A stretch of DNA of 64,000 bases, taken from NCBI RefSeq assembly GCF_002933275.1, contig NZ_PSSX01000001.1:1-64000 (forward strand). The letters are read 5' to 3'. The number at the start of each line of letters is the position of its first letter. Position 1 is the stretch's first letter. A model generated the notes under the pieces. The model did not search any database and was not told where the DNA came from. It saw only the letters and a list, made by a program, of their open reading frames with translations. Positions 20,001-28,725 of the stretch are shown in pieces. This DNA is from Marinobacter maroccanus (GTDB lineage: Bacteria; Pseudomonadota; Gammaproteobacteria; Pseudomonadales; Oleiphilaceae). Position numbers and translations under genes: made by a program.

Positions 20001-20685
20001 CGGGGGTGAAGGCCTCTCCGGCACTGGCCCCAAAGCTGGCGGTCCGCAGTATGTTCGTCGCTTCATGAAAGGTGAAACGGTTGAGCGTGAGGCGGATTCC
20101 GGCGCCAAGAAAGTGGATGCCAAGCAGTTGCAGAAGCTGATCGGCCAGCTGGACAAGCTGAAGGCGTCCAAGCCGGAACCCCGCATGGAGGCCATCAAGC
20201 CCATCTTCGGGGACGTTCCGGCGCCGCTCGACGCTCACGTGGAAGAGCTGCCCGGGCCAACCGGTGAGACCAACCGCCTGACCAACCATGCCCGTGGTGT
20301 GGTGTTGTGTCTGGGGCCGGATAAGCAAACCGCTCTGGAGCAGGCCGGCACCGCGTTGTCACAAGGTAATAAGGTGGTGGTGATTGCGCCGGGTGTTCAG
20401 GACACCGTGGACCAGGCCGCCAAGGCCGGACTGCCAATCACTGGCGCGGAAGGTCTGCTGGAGCCGGAGGCACTGGCAACCGTCGACGGCTTCGAGGCGG
20501 TGGTCAGCTGCGGCGTTCAGTCTTTGCTGAAGGCCTATCGCGAGGCACTGGCCAAGCGCGACGGTGCCTTGCTGCCGCTGATTACAGAGCACACCCTGGA
20601 TCAGCGTTTTGTGATCGAACGTCATCTGTGCGTGGACACAACTGCAGCGGGCGGTAACGCCAGCCTGATTGCCGCCTCCGAATAA
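17056..20685 (+). CDS. putA: Bifunctional proline dehydrogenase / delta-1-pyrroline-5-carboxylate dehydrogenase PutA
   Basis: PutA converts proline to glutamate in two steps, with FAD in the N-terminal barrel and NAD in the ALDH domain. The 1209-aa protein starts with an alpha-helical arm, then the PRODH barrel (about residues 200-500, including YGLAEKYDRKFMVRLVKGAYWD). The P5C dehydrogenase follows, with E785 in VAETGG and C819 in SAGQRCSALR, and then a C-terminal ALDH-like domain (from about 1080). There is no N-terminal ribbon-helix-helix, so it should not autoregulate, unlike E. coli PutA. An AAGAGGG site precedes the ATG. Its product glutamate is the substrate of the upstream GDH. Confidence 0.96.
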   Translation: MRPEQSQTPELVDSRQAIRDYYLADEHKVIHEMIAGAQLSQAERDAISARAAELVRSVRKNAKSTIMEKFLAEYGLTTKEGVALMCLAEALLRVPDNTTIHELIEDKITSGAWGTHVGKASSGLINTATVALLMTSNLLKDSERNTVGETLRKLLKRFGEPVIRTVAGQAMKEMGRQFVLGRDIDEAQDEAKEYMAKGYTYSYDMLGEAARTDDDAKRYYDSYSNAIDSIAKASKGDVRKNPGISVKLSALLARYEYGNKERVMNELLPRARELVKKAAAANMGFNIDAEEQDRLDLSLDVIEALVADPELANWDGFGVVVQAYGKRSSFVIDWLYGLAEKYDRKFMVRLVKGAYWDAEIKRAQVMGLNGFPVFTRKACSDVSFLSCATKLLNMTNRIYPQFATHNAHSVSSILEMAKTKGVDNYEFQRLHGMGESLHNEVLKVSGVPCRIYAPVGPHKDLLAYLVRRLLENGANSSFVNQIVDTSITPEEIAKDPIVSVEQMGENISSKAIVHPFKLFGDQRRNSKGWDITDPVTVNEIEKGRGAYKDYRWKGGPVIAGEVAGTEVQVVRNPADPDDLVGHVTQASDADVDTAITAAAAAFKSWSGKSAEERAACVRKVGDLYEENYEELFALTTREAGKSLLDAVAEIREAVDFSQYYANEAIRYKDSGDARGVMVCISPWNFPLAIFTGQILANLAAGNTVVAKPAEQTSLLAIRAVELMHQAGIPTDAIQLVPGTGATVGSALTSDSRVSGVCFTGSTATAQRINEVMTENMAPDAPLVAETGGLNAMIVDSTALPEQVVRDVLASSFQSAGQRCSALRMLYVQKDIADGLLEMLYGAMEELGIGDPWLLSTDVGPVIDENARKKIVDHCEKFERNGKLLKKLKVPEKGLFVSPAVLSVSGIEELEEEIFGPVLHVATFEAKNIDKVVDDINAKGYGLTFGIHSRVDRRVERISSRIKVGNTYVNRNQIGAIVGSQPFGGEGLSGTGPKAGGPQYVRRFMKGETVEREADSGAKKVDAKQLQKLIGQLDKLKASKPEPRMEAIKPIFGDVPAPLDAHVEELPGPTGETNRLTNHARGVVLCLGPDKQTALEQAGTALSQGNKVVVIAPGVQDTVDQAAKAGLPITGAEGLLEPEALATVDGFEAVVSCGVQSLLKAYREALAKRDGALLPLITEHTLDQRFVIERHLCVDTTAAGGNASLIAASE

Positions 20686-20707
20686 TCGGTGGCAATCGGT
20701 TCCAAAC

Positions 20708-20741
20708 GCGCCCGGCGTCAGGTAGCCCTGATGCCGGGCGC
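20708..20741. terminator. GC-rich hairpin between putA and pxpC
   Basis: GCGCCCGGC-GTCAG and CTGAT-GCCGGGCGC form a 14-bp stem with one G-T pair and a 6-nt loop. It lies 22 bp after the putA stop and overlaps the 3' end of the convergent pxpC. There is no long U-run, but its position suits a shared terminator. Confidence 0.5.
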
Positions 20742-21662
20742 ACCTGCTTTAAGCCGCTGGTTGAACAGCATTCGGCGGCCTTCGGCCTCGGCAACGTCGG
20801 AAAGATAGAAGCTGACTGATGACCCTGGCCCCCTCTGTGCCAGAAGACCCGCATCCAGGGCGCTGAGACAGCCGATTTTCGGGTAGCCGCCGATGGTTTG
20901 CCGGTCTTTCATCAGAACGATTGGCTGGCCATCTTTCGGTACCTGAATGGCACCGTAGGCGATTCCTTCCGAAACAATCCCGTCCAGATCCGAATAGATG
21001 GCATCGCCTTTCAGGCGATACCCCATGCGATCGATATTCTGGCTGATTTGATAATCGCACGAGAAAAACTTCATTCGCTCAACCACAGGGAAGCTCTGAT
21101 ACTGATAGCCGGGAATTATTCCCAGACGCAGGTGCTGTTGATAATCGGGAATTTCTGGCCCAGGAAGAAAGGCCTCAACAAACGATGCACTTTTCTCAAA
21201 CTCCAGCTTATCGCCCTTGGCCAGTTTTGCTCCCTTACCATCGAGTCCGCCCAGGCCCTCGCGCGCTACGGTAGCGCAACTGCCCAGTTTCATGGCTGGC
21301 TTGAATCCGCCGCTCACCGCCAGGTAGGCTCGCAGGCCGCTCATCGGCGCGGTGAAGTCCAGCCGGTCACCCGCGCTGATCTGATGGGTGCGCCAGGGCT
21401 CAATGGTTCGATCATTGATGCGGGCGCCCAGATCGCCGCCGGTGATGGCAATGCAGGCATCATAGTTCGCCTTCAGGCTGAACCTGCCGAAGGTGATTTC
21501 GATCTGGGGGGCATTGAGATCATTGTTCAGCAGTCGGTTCGCCCAGAAAAACGCAAACTCGTCCATGGGGCCACCGGTTGTCACCCCCATATGCTGGTAG
21601 CCGTAGCGGCCGGCATCCTGAACAAGGGCGAGCATTCCGGGTTCGAGGACTTCAAAGCTCAT
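20718..21662 (-). CDS. pxpC: 5-oxoprolinase subunit PxpC (biotin-dependent carboxyltransferase fold)
   Basis: PxpC is a part of the bacterial ATP-dependent 5-oxoprolinase PxpABC, which opens 5-oxoproline to glutamate. The 314-aa product begins LEPGMLALVQDAGRYGYQ and has GVTTGGPMDEFAFFWANRLL, both hallmarks of the KipA/PxpC family. The ATG at 21662 overlaps the end of pxpB by 11 bp; an in-frame extension upstream has no homology and lies within pxpB. It is the last gene of the operon. Confidence 0.92.
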   Translation of the reverse strand: MSFEVLEPGMLALVQDAGRYGYQHMGVTTGGPMDEFAFFWANRLLNNDLNAPQIEITFGRFSLKANYDACIAITGGDLGARINDRTIEPWRTHQISAGDRLDFTAPMSGLRAYLAVSGGFKPAMKLGSCATVAREGLGGLDGKGAKLAKGDKLEFEKSASFVEAFLPGPEIPDYQQHLRLGIIPGYQYQSFPVVERMKFFSCDYQISQNIDRMGYRLKGDAIYSDLDGIVSEGIAYGAIQVPKDGQPIVLMKDRQTIGGYPKIGCLSALDAGLLAQRGPGSSVSFYLSDVAEAEGRRMLFNQRLKAGAPGIRAT

Positions 21663-22344
21663 CGAGGTTGCCTCCCAGCTCGAGGAATTCGTCCCGGCTG
21701 ATGGCGCGAAAGCGCACCTGATCGCCCACCTGTACCAGCGCCAGCGAGTCGCTGTCCCAATCAACCATTTTTTGCGGTGTGCGACCAACGATCTGCCAGC
21801 CGCCGGGGGTACAGCTCGGGTAGATTGCGGTTTGGGTGCCCGCGATGCCGACACTGCCGGTAGGGACTTTTAGTCGGGGAGTGGATTTCCGGGGAATGGC
21901 AATCCGTTCGTCGGTGCTTCCCAGGTAGGCAAACCCCGGAGCGAAGCCGATGGCGTAGACTTGATAAAGCTGTTCACTGTGGATGCGAACGACCTCGTCC
22001 CGGGACAGGCCGGCATGCTCGCAGACATCCTCCAGGTCCAGCCCCACTTCCGGATCATAGTAGACGGGCAGCTCGACGATCCGGGCCGAATCGTCCCCGG
22101 TGGTGCCATCGTCATCGGCGTCTATCGCTGCGCGCACCCTGCGGGTGATGGCAAACCGGTCAGCCTTTTCCAGATCCCAGGTCACCAGGATCGACGTGTA
22201 AGACGGCACCAGATCGATGATGAGGTCCGACATATCGCGCCGCAGCCGGTCGCTGGCCTGTTTGACCAGGCCCGCAGATTCCGCCCCGATCTGGTCGCCA
22301 AAATACACCATGCAGGTGTTTTCGTTGACCGACTCGATCCTCAT
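21652..22344 (-). CDS. pxpB: 5-oxoprolinase subunit PxpB (KipI family)
   Basis: PxpB (230 aa) pairs with PxpC in the oxoprolinase complex. The family motif YAIGFAPGFAYLGSTDERIA is present, followed by PRKSTPRLKVPTGSVGIAG and the TPGGWQIVGRTP segment. It overlaps pxpA by 4 bp and pxpC by 11 bp, so the three are almost certainly translated together. Confidence 0.94.
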   Translation of the reverse strand: MRIESVNENTCMVYFGDQIGAESAGLVKQASDRLRRDMSDLIIDLVPSYTSILVTWDLEKADRFAITRRVRAAIDADDDGTTGDDSARIVELPVYYDPEVGLDLEDVCEHAGLSRDEVVRIHSEQLYQVYAIGFAPGFAYLGSTDERIAIPRKSTPRLKVPTGSVGIAGTQTAIYPSCTPGGWQIVGRTPQKMVDWDSDSLALVQVGDQVRFRAISRDEFLELGGNLDEL

Positions 22345-23075
22345 AGCGCCTCAACAACCTTCCGCATGTGCCGCGCGGCATCGACGGCATGGTAGCTGTC
22401 ACCGTGAATACAGATGGTGTCGGCCTTGATCGGAATGCGTTGGCCCGAGATTGAGGTAACGGTTCCCTCCCGAATGATCTGGGTAACCTGCTCCTCAATG
22501 GCTTCGGTGGTTTCATGGACCGCGCCGCGCACCGAGCGTTTTACCAGTCGGCCTTCGTCGCTGTAGGCACGATCGGAGAAGGCTTCAAACCAGACCTCGA
22601 TGCCGTACTCGTCTGCCCGGTCTTTGACCTGCTGCCATTCCGGTGTCGCCATGACCACCAGCGGGCATTGCGGTGCATAGGAGCGCACCGCGGACATAAC
22701 CACGGACAGGGTGGTGTTATCCACCATCATCCGGTTATACAGCGCGCCATGAGGTTTAACGTAGGAAATGGAGGTGCCATGCACCTGGCAGATCCCGTTC
22801 AGTGCAGCCATCTGATAAACCAGGATGGCCTTGAGTTCGTCCGGCCGGCAGTCCATGTCCCGACGACCGAACCCGAGCAGGTCCGGGTAGCCCGGGTGGG
22901 CGCCAATCGTTACGTTCTGGGCCAGTGCCAGCTTGACCGTGTGATCCATGGTCAGCGGGTCGGATGCATGGAACCCGCAGGCAATGCTGGCCATATCGAT
23001 GTAAGGCATGACTTCGGCGTCCATGCCCTTGGTCCAGGAGCCGAAGCTCTCGCCCATATCGCAGTTGAGTTTCAT
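22341..23075 (-). CDS. pxpA: 5-oxoprolinase subunit PxpA (LamB/YcsF family)
   Basis: PxpA (244 aa) is the sugar-deacetylase-like subunit needed for 5-oxoproline cleavage. It begins LNCDMGESFG, followed by ANIACGFHA-type SIACGFHASDP and GAHPGYPDLLGFGRR, all characteristic of the family. It lies 31 bp after the TRAP permease gene dctM, tying the enzyme to uptake of its substrate. Confidence 0.94.
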   Translation of the reverse strand: MKLNCDMGESFGSWTKGMDAEVMPYIDMASIACGFHASDPLTMDHTVKLALAQNVTIGAHPGYPDLLGFGRRDMDCRPDELKAILVYQMAALNGICQVHGTSISYVKPHGALYNRMMVDNTTLSVVMSAVRSYAPQCPLVVMATPEWQQVKDRADEYGIEVWFEAFSDRAYSDEGRLVKRSVRGAVHETTEAIEEQVTQIIREGTVTSISGQRIPIKADTICIHGDSYHAVDAARHMRKVVEAL

Positions 23076-23106
23076 TGTGTACCTCCGAAAAACATTGTTG
23101 CCTGTG

Positions 23107-24414
23107 TCATCCCCGGCTCATGGTCTGGGGCAGGTAAGTGACAATCTCCGGGAACCAGCCGATCAGGAAAAGCGCCGCCATGATCAGCAGGAAGAACGGC
23201 AGGGCTGCCCGGGCCACATAGAGTATGTCCTTGCCGGTCAGGGCCTGGATGACGAACAGGTTGAAGCCAACCGGGGGCGTAATCTGTGCCATTTCAACCA
23301 CCAGTACAATAAAGATTCCGAACCAGAGCAAATCGATACCGGCCTGTTGAACCATCGGCATCACAACAGCGACAGTCAGAACCACCACTGAAATCCCGTC
23401 GAGAAAACAGCCGAGAAGGACGAACAGCACTGTCAGGCCGATCAGCAGCTCGAACGGTGACAGGGACATGCTGCCGATCCAGGCAGCCAGCTCCCTTGGA
23501 ATGCCCAGAAAGCCCATGGCCAGGGTCAGAAAGTGGGCGCCAACCAGAATCAGGCCGATCATGCAGGAGCTTTTCACTGCGCCCAACAGGCTGTCCTTGA
23601 AACTCTGAATGCTTAGTGAACCGGTTGCGGCCGCAATGATGAGGGCTCCAAACACGCCCAGGGCGGCTGCCTCTGTGGGGGTGGCAAAGCCGGTGTAAAT
23701 GGAACCCAGTACGAAAATGATCAGGCCAACGATTGGAAGCAGCATCTTCAGTGCCTTGATCTTGACCGAGAACGCCAGGTTTTCCTTGCTGGTGGCCGGT
23801 AGCTGGTCCTTGTTGAGCTTGGCCCAGATCATGGTGTAACCCATAAACATGGCAACCAGCATCAGGCCGGGCAGGGCGCCTGCGATAAACAGGCGGCCAA
23901 TGGAAACCTCTGCGGCCACGCCATACACAATCAGAATGATGGAGGGCGGAATCAACAGCCCAAGCGTACCGGAGCCAGCCAGGGTGCCCACCGCCATTTT
24001 GTCGCTATAACCCTGGGCTTTCAGTTCTGGCAAAGTCATTCGGCCGATCGTTGCGGCAGTGGCTGCGGAAGAGCCGGAAACAGCCGCGAAAATACCGCAA
24101 CTCAGAATATTTACATGGAGCAGTTTGCCCGGCAGCCCGCCCATCCAGGGGGCCAGGCCTTTGAACAAATCCTCGGACAGTCGTGTACGGAACAGTACTT
24201 CCCCCATCCATATGAACATGGGCAGGGCCGTCAGAGACCAGCTGGTACTGGCGCCCCAACTGGATGTTGCGAACAGCAGGCCGATCTGCTCGTTGCCGGA
24301 GAGCAGCAGGCCCAGAACGCCGACCCCAACCAGGGTCAGGGAGACCCACACGCCCACGGCAAGCATCAGGATCATCGCAACTGCCAGGACAATGGAGAGA
24401 AATGCGATATCCAT
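23107..24414 (-). CDS. dctM: TRAP transporter large permease (DctM type)
   Basis: This inner-membrane protein forms the transport core of a TRAP uptake system. The 435-aa sequence has about a dozen hydrophobic segments and DctM motifs such as SGSSAATAATIG and GTLGLLIPPSIILIVYG. It shares one base with the stop of the small permease gene. The substrate is not known; the adjoining pxpABC suggests 5-oxoproline or a related amino acid derivative. Confidence 0.93.
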   Translation of the reverse strand: MDIAFLSIVLAVAMILMLAVGVWVSLTLVGVGVLGLLLSGNEQIGLLFATSSWGASTSWSLTALPMFIWMGEVLFRTRLSEDLFKGLAPWMGGLPGKLLHVNILSCGIFAAVSGSSAATAATIGRMTLPELKAQGYSDKMAVGTLAGSGTLGLLIPPSIILIVYGVAAEVSIGRLFIAGALPGLMLVAMFMGYTMIWAKLNKDQLPATSKENLAFSVKIKALKMLLPIVGLIIFVLGSIYTGFATPTEAAALGVFGALIIAAATGSLSIQSFKDSLLGAVKSSCMIGLILVGAHFLTLAMGFLGIPRELAAWIGSMSLSPFELLIGLTVLFVLLGCFLDGISVVVLTVAVVMPMVQQAGIDLLWFGIFIVLVVEMAQITPPVGFNLFVIQALTGKDILYVARAALPFFLLIMAALFLIGWFPEIVTYLPQTMSRG

Positions 24415-24932
24415 TACACTTCCTCCAGATTGAGCTCGTCTTCATGCTGCTGGTAGGAAGGTGTGCGCTTGCGGATCACGGCAACCAGGTCGTCGAGGAT
24501 GGCAATGTTGAGTGCCGTCATTCCCAGGGCAACCGGAACCTGCGGTATCCAGATGGGTATTGGGATATAGCCGTGGGACACCTCCTCGAAGATGTAGGAC
24601 TCCCACACCATGTGCCAGCAATAGAAAGTCATATAGCAGGCGAGTCCGAACCCGAAAACAAGTACGACCAGCTCCTGCCAGAATCTTGGCCGGGCGGACC
24701 ACTTCTGGATAACCAGAGTGACCCGGATATGGCCGCCGTTATGAAAGGTATAGGCAAGACCGAAGAAGGTGGCGGCGGCGAGAGCCCAGCCCGATACGTC
24801 TTCCGCTGAGGGAATGATAAAGCCGAACAGGCGGCCGACGATCTGGGCCAGGATGACGACCATGATCAGGGCAATGCAGAAACCAGAAGCGTAACCGGAT
24901 GCCAGATAAAATTTTTCTCTAAGAGAGTTCAT
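24414..24932 (-). CDS. dctQ: TRAP transporter small permease (DctQ type)
   Basis: The 172-aa protein has four hydrophobic segments and the DctQ hallmark around VSGWALAAATFFGLAYTFHNGGH. It partners the large permease. The ATG at 24932 has GGGAGG about 8 nt upstream and is preferred over an upstream in-frame start. A 57-bp gap separates it from dctP. Confidence 0.9.
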   Translation of the reverse strand: MNSLREKFYLASGYASGFCIALIMVVILAQIVGRLFGFIIPSAEDVSGWALAAATFFGLAYTFHNGGHIRVTLVIQKWSARPRFWQELVVLVFGFGLACYMTFYCWHMVWESYIFEEVSHGYIPIPIWIPQVPVALGMTALNIAILDDLVAVIRKRTPSYQQHEDELNLEEV

Positions 24933-24989
24933 AACGGATGCCTCCCGGAACAGCCTCCCGAACACAGGAGGCTTCCGTTCAGTGAACTT

Positions 24990-25955
24990 TTAGCGGTAGT
25001 TGGAGAGGATGGCGCCGACTTCTTCCGGTGCTTCCTGTTCCCACTCTTTCACCATGATGTCACCGATTTTCTGGAGCTCGGCCATCAGTTCATCAGACGG
25101 CTGGGAAACCGTGATGCCATTTTCAGCCAGGGTGGCAGTGTCCTCTGCGGCGGTTTTGCGAACGCCTTCCCAGCCTTTCTTCTCGGCAGCTGCAGCCGCA
25201 TCCAGGATAACCTGGCGCTGTTCATCACTCAGGCGACGGAAAGCCCGCTTGTTGACGACCACCACATTCTTCGGAATCCAGGCCTTGATGTCGGTGTAGT
25301 GGGAAAGGTAATCCCAGGCCTGGCCGTTGGCGCCTGTTGACGGCGAGGTGATCATGGCGTCGATGATGCCGGTGCTGAACGCCTGCGGGATCTCGGGCAC
25401 CTGAACCGTTGTCGGGGTGGTGTTCATAAGGTCGGCCAGACGCGACGTGGAGGGGCTGTAAGCCCGCATCTTCAGGCCTCTAAGATCTTCAAGGGTGTTG
25501 ACTGGCGCCTTGGTGTAAAGGCTTTGTGCGGGCCAGGGTACGGTATACAGCAGGGTCATGCCTTCCTTGTCCAGCTGTTTTTCGATTTGTGGCTTGGCGG
25601 CCTCCCAGAGTCTTTTGGAATCTTCGAAGCTGGTTGCCAGGAACGGAATATTGTCGTGTTTGAACACCGGATGGGTGTTACCCATGATGCCGATGAAAAT
25701 TTCACCCAGCTGTACCTGGCCGGTTCTCACGGCCCGGGGGATTTCCGGGTGTTTTACCAGCGAGGCACCGGAATGAACGGTGACGGTGATGTCACCATCG
25801 GTGCCGTTTTTGATGTCCTCGGCAAAACCGTAGGCGATCTGGGTAGGCAGGTTGGCGTCGCCGTAGGGCGTGGGCATGTGCCACTGATCGGCCTGAACGG
25901 CAGAGGTAAGCAGCGCCCCGGTAACCAGGGTGGCTGTGGCGAGTTGTTTGAACAT
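24990..25955 (-). CDS. dctP: TRAP transporter substrate-binding protein (DctP type)
   Basis: The 321-aa periplasmic binding protein starts with a signal peptide of about 22 residues ending in SAVQA before DQWHMPTPYGD. The mature part has the DctP family arginine-containing region (ALEDLRG-type NTLEDLRGLKMRAYSP) that contacts carboxylates. The ATG at 25955 is preceded by GGGAG. It lies 49 bp after the DUF1445 gene. The ligand is likely a carboxylate such as 5-oxoproline, inferred from the neighbours. Confidence 0.92.
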   Translation of the reverse strand: MFKQLATATLVTGALLTSAVQADQWHMPTPYGDANLPTQIAYGFAEDIKNGTDGDITVTVHSGASLVKHPEIPRAVRTGQVQLGEIFIGIMGNTHPVFKHDNIPFLATSFEDSKRLWEAAKPQIEKQLDKEGMTLLYTVPWPAQSLYTKAPVNTLEDLRGLKMRAYSPSTSRLADLMNTTPTTVQVPEIPQAFSTGIIDAMITSPSTGANGQAWDYLSHYTDIKAWIPKNVVVVNKRAFRRLSDEQRQVILDAAAAAEKKGWEGVRKTAAEDTATLAENGITVSQPSDELMAELQKIGDIMVKEWEQEAPEEVGAILSNYR

Positions 25956-26004
25956 GACGAATCTCCCGTGTTTCTGTTTTTGTCGTTTAAAAGGAACTGG
26001 GGCT

Positions 26005-26820
26005 TCAGAGTACCGCCAGTTCTTCATTCAGCCGCTCGGTAAGCAGCATTTTTCCCGGTACGTGGGTTATTGCGAAAGGCAGGCGCGCGTTCTCAAGGGC
26101 CAGTTGCGGGGTGACCCCGCAGGCCCAGAACAGCGGAAGCTCGCCCGGCCTGATCGTTACCGGATCTCCAAAATCGGGCTGGTTAACGTCCCGGATGCCA
26201 ATGAGCGACGGATCGCCGATATGGACCGGTGCACCGTGGGCCTTTGGCAGGCGGGTGGTAATCTGTATGGCACGGATCGCATCCGCACCGCTGAACGGGC
26301 GCATGGAGACCACCATGTTGCCACTGAACCGGCCAGCTGGCCGGGTAGCAATGTTCGAGCGGAACATGGAAACATTCCGTCCCTCGTCCACGTTTCGAAC
26401 TGAGAGGCCGGCCCTGATCAGGGCAGCTTCAAACGAGAACGAGCAACCCAGGACAAAGGTCACCAGGTCGTCCTGCCAGAGGCTTTTGAGGTCCGTGACT
26501 TTCTCCGCTCGCTCGCCGTTTCGGAAAACCTGGTATTCAGGTACATCGGTTCGGATATCCAGATCGTGTCCCAGGTCAGGGAGGCTGGGGTCACCGGGTT
26601 GAGACATGCCGATCAGGGGGCAGGCAACCGGGTTATTCTGACAGTATAGGAGAAAATCGCCGGCCCATTCGGACGGCAGGATGACCACGTTCCCCTGGAG
26701 CAGGCTGTTGGCCAGGCCACTTGTGGGCGCGGTATGGGCGCCCGAACGAATGCGAGCGCGTAATTCTGAGGCCTGATCAAGCAGGTTGTTCTTGAAATCG
26801 GAATACGCACCGGTGTGCAT
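26005..26820 (-). CDS. DUF1445 / D-glutamate cyclase-family putative hydro-lyase
   Basis: The 271-aa protein belongs to the family long named putative hydro-lyase (DUF1445), which is related to part of mammalian D-glutamate cyclase. Seen motifs include [34 protein letters not shown] and FWACGVTPQ, all typical of the family. A D-glutamate cyclase would make 5-oxo-D-proline, and the same operon holds a 5-oxoprolinase and a transporter, which fits a shared pathway; the exact reaction is inferred. It is the first gene of the operon. Confidence 0.82.
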   Translation of the reverse strand: MHTGAYSDFKNNLLDQASELRARIRSGAHTAPTSGLANSLLQGNVVILPSEWAGDFLLYCQNNPVACPLIGMSQPGDPSLPDLGHDLDIRTDVPEYQVFRNGERAEKVTDLKSLWQDDLVTFVLGCSFSFEAALIRAGLSVRNVDEGRNVSMFRSNIATRPAGRFSGNMVVSMRPFSGADAIRAIQITTRLPKAHGAPVHIGDPSLIGIRDVNQPDFGDPVTIRPGELPLFWACGVTPQLALENARLPFAITHVPGKMLLTERLNEELAVL

Positions 26821-26888
26821 GACGGTAACCCCTGATTGAAATTGTTTTTTACAACTAAATTTCAGGGTATACCGGCTGGTGAAAAAGT

Positions 26889-27821
26889 CTAATTATCGTT
26901 TTTTAGGCCATGCGATAACTTTTCGTGATGTGTTGCCCGGTCGTATTCGCCGGACACCATCACTCCGAGGTTTGCTGCCAGTTCCGCAATAGGGTTGAAA
27001 GGAGCGCCGGAATAAGACGCTGTGAAGGCGAGTTCTGAGGGCGTCCACGAGGTATTGAGCTGGACCAGCCGGCCACTGTCCAGTTCGTGCTTGATCACGC
27101 TTAGCGGGAGCGTGGAGATGCCAATTCCATCAAGGGTCAACTGCCGGCACGCCGCCAGTGAACTTGACGAATAGAAGCGCGCTGGCAGGTCATCCAGCTC
27201 ACTGAATTTCTGACTGATTTCAGCAAAGGGTTTGGTGTTTCTGGCGTAGGTGATGATAGGCCATTCCGCAATCTCCTTGAGATCCAGAAGCCTGTCCGGA
27301 AGATTCAGCTCCGGGCTGGCTACCCAAATCAGCGGGAAACTGCAGAGCGCCTGGTTTTCGATTTTCGGTTCAGACACGGGGCCCATCAGAAAGGCCAGAT
27401 CCAGGCTGCGATCCAGCAAACCGGATCGGAGGTTGCCGGAGACATCCACCGTGATTTCCACATCCAGATTGGGAGCCGTTTCATGCAGTTCCCGGAAAAA
27501 ACGCGGTAGCCAGGAGTGCACGATGGTTTCGGAAACGCCAAGCCGAAGGATGCCTGACAGCGATGCCCCACGGTCTGCCCGCTTGCGAAGCTGCTGGGCC
27601 ATAAAGACGATCTTCTCGGCGTAGGGCAGGAGTTCCTGACCTTTGCTGGTCAGTTTGCTGTGGCCGGACTCGCGCTCGAACAGCCTGACGCCCAGCTCTT
27701 CTTCAAGAGCAGCGATACGGTTGGAAATGGCCGGCTGGGTCGTGTGCTGATGCTCGGCAGCCTTGCGAAAGCTGCCCAGTGTCGCCACCCAGATAAAGGT
27801 CTCCAGACGCTTGAAGTTCAT
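26889..27821 (-). CDS. LysR family transcriptional regulator
   Basis: The 310-aa protein has the N-terminal winged HTH ([33 protein letters not shown]) and a LysR substrate-binding domain. It lies 68 bp upstream of the DUF1445 gene on the same strand, so it may be cotranscribed with the oxoproline operon and control it. The inducer is unknown. Confidence 0.9.
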   Translation of the reverse strand: MNFKRLETFIWVATLGSFRKAAEHQHTTQPAISNRIAALEEELGVRLFERESGHSKLTSKGQELLPYAEKIVFMAQQLRKRADRGASLSGILRLGVSETIVHSWLPRFFRELHETAPNLDVEITVDVSGNLRSGLLDRSLDLAFLMGPVSEPKIENQALCSFPLIWVASPELNLPDRLLDLKEIAEWPIITYARNTKPFAEISQKFSELDDLPARFYSSSSLAACRQLTLDGIGISTLPLSVIKHELDSGRLVQLNTSWTPSELAFTASYSGAPFNPIAELAANLGVMVSGEYDRATHHEKLSHGLKNDN

Positions 27822-27844
27822 TGATTCCCGGACCTCTGAGGGGC

Positions 27845-28546
27845 CTACAGCGCAGCGTAGCGCTCGTGAAGGATGCCAACCCTCTCTACATAGGCCTTGG
27901 TTTCGGCGTAGGGCGGCACGCCCTGGTAGCGGCTCACGGCACCGGGCCCCGCATTGTATGCGGCGGTGGCCAGCCGGATGTCGCCATTGAACCGGTCGAG
28001 CATTTTGGCCAGATAATGGACGCCGCCACGGATGTTCTCGTCCGCCGCCAGCGCGTTTCGTACGCCCAGCTCTTCGGCCGTGCCCGGCATCAGTTGCATC
28101 AGACCCTGGGCACCGACCGGGGATAGAGCTTTCTCATTGAAGGCGGATTCGGCGTGAATCACAGCGCGGACAAGCGCGGGATCAACCCCGAATTCCTGTG
28201 CCGCTGTCTGGATCTCGGAATCGAATGGCTTTGTGAACAGTGGCGTCTTGCGCCAGTCGACGCTGGATTCCGGGTCGCAGGCATAACAGTGGAAGCGGAT
28301 AACATCGAACTCGGCACCGGCAGGCTGGACGCTGCTATAGGCCACAACGCCGTTGTTATCGGTGTAGCGGTAGACGGTATCGTTGCCGGAGGAGGCCCTG
28401 GGCTGGCTGGCGCTTTTCACGTTGGTGAATTCCACGGTGCCATCCGGATGCACAATACGCTTGATGCCGTCTGCCATGGCGGATGCCGACAGAACGAGCA
28501 CAAGCGCTGCGATGGATGGGATCAGAAATGATCTGCCGATGGTCAT
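27845..28546 (-). CDS. Periplasmic lytic transglycosylase with DUF4124 region
   Basis: The 233-aa protein has an N-terminal signal peptide ending near ASAMA, a DUF4124-like segment ([13 protein letters not shown] and [15 protein letters not shown]), then an SLT domain. The catalytic glutamate is E133 in [19 protein letters not shown], followed by [13 protein letters not shown] and AYNAGPGAV. It should cleave peptidoglycan glycan strands in the periplasm. It is transcribed toward the LysR gene with a 23-bp gap. Confidence 0.92.
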   Translation of the reverse strand: MTIGRSFLIPSIAALVLVLSASAMADGIKRIVHPDGTVEFTNVKSASQPRASSGNDTVYRYTDNNGVVAYSSVQPAGAEFDVIRFHCYACDPESSVDWRKTPLFTKPFDSEIQTAAQEFGVDPALVRAVIHAESAFNEKALSPVGAQGLMQLMPGTAEELGVRNALAADENIRGGVHYLAKMLDRFNGDIRLATAAYNAGPGAVSRYQGVPPYAETKAYVERVGILHERYAAL

Positions 28547-28725
28547 TACTCACTCGCGAAAGATGCCGTCAATGGCCGGCTTCAGGTATTCTCTAAAAAC
28601 CGCCGTAGCCGGAATTATACGGGCTTACGGGGCGGAATAAAGCGCGCGCTCTGTCGTAAAAATGTTACGTTCTGCATTGAATGCCGGCCAGTTCTCATTC
28701 TCCGTGGAGGTCACACAAGAGCATC

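Noticed and set aside
17071..20328. Three long minus-strand frames opposite putA
   Set aside because: All are antisense shadows of the putA coding frame.
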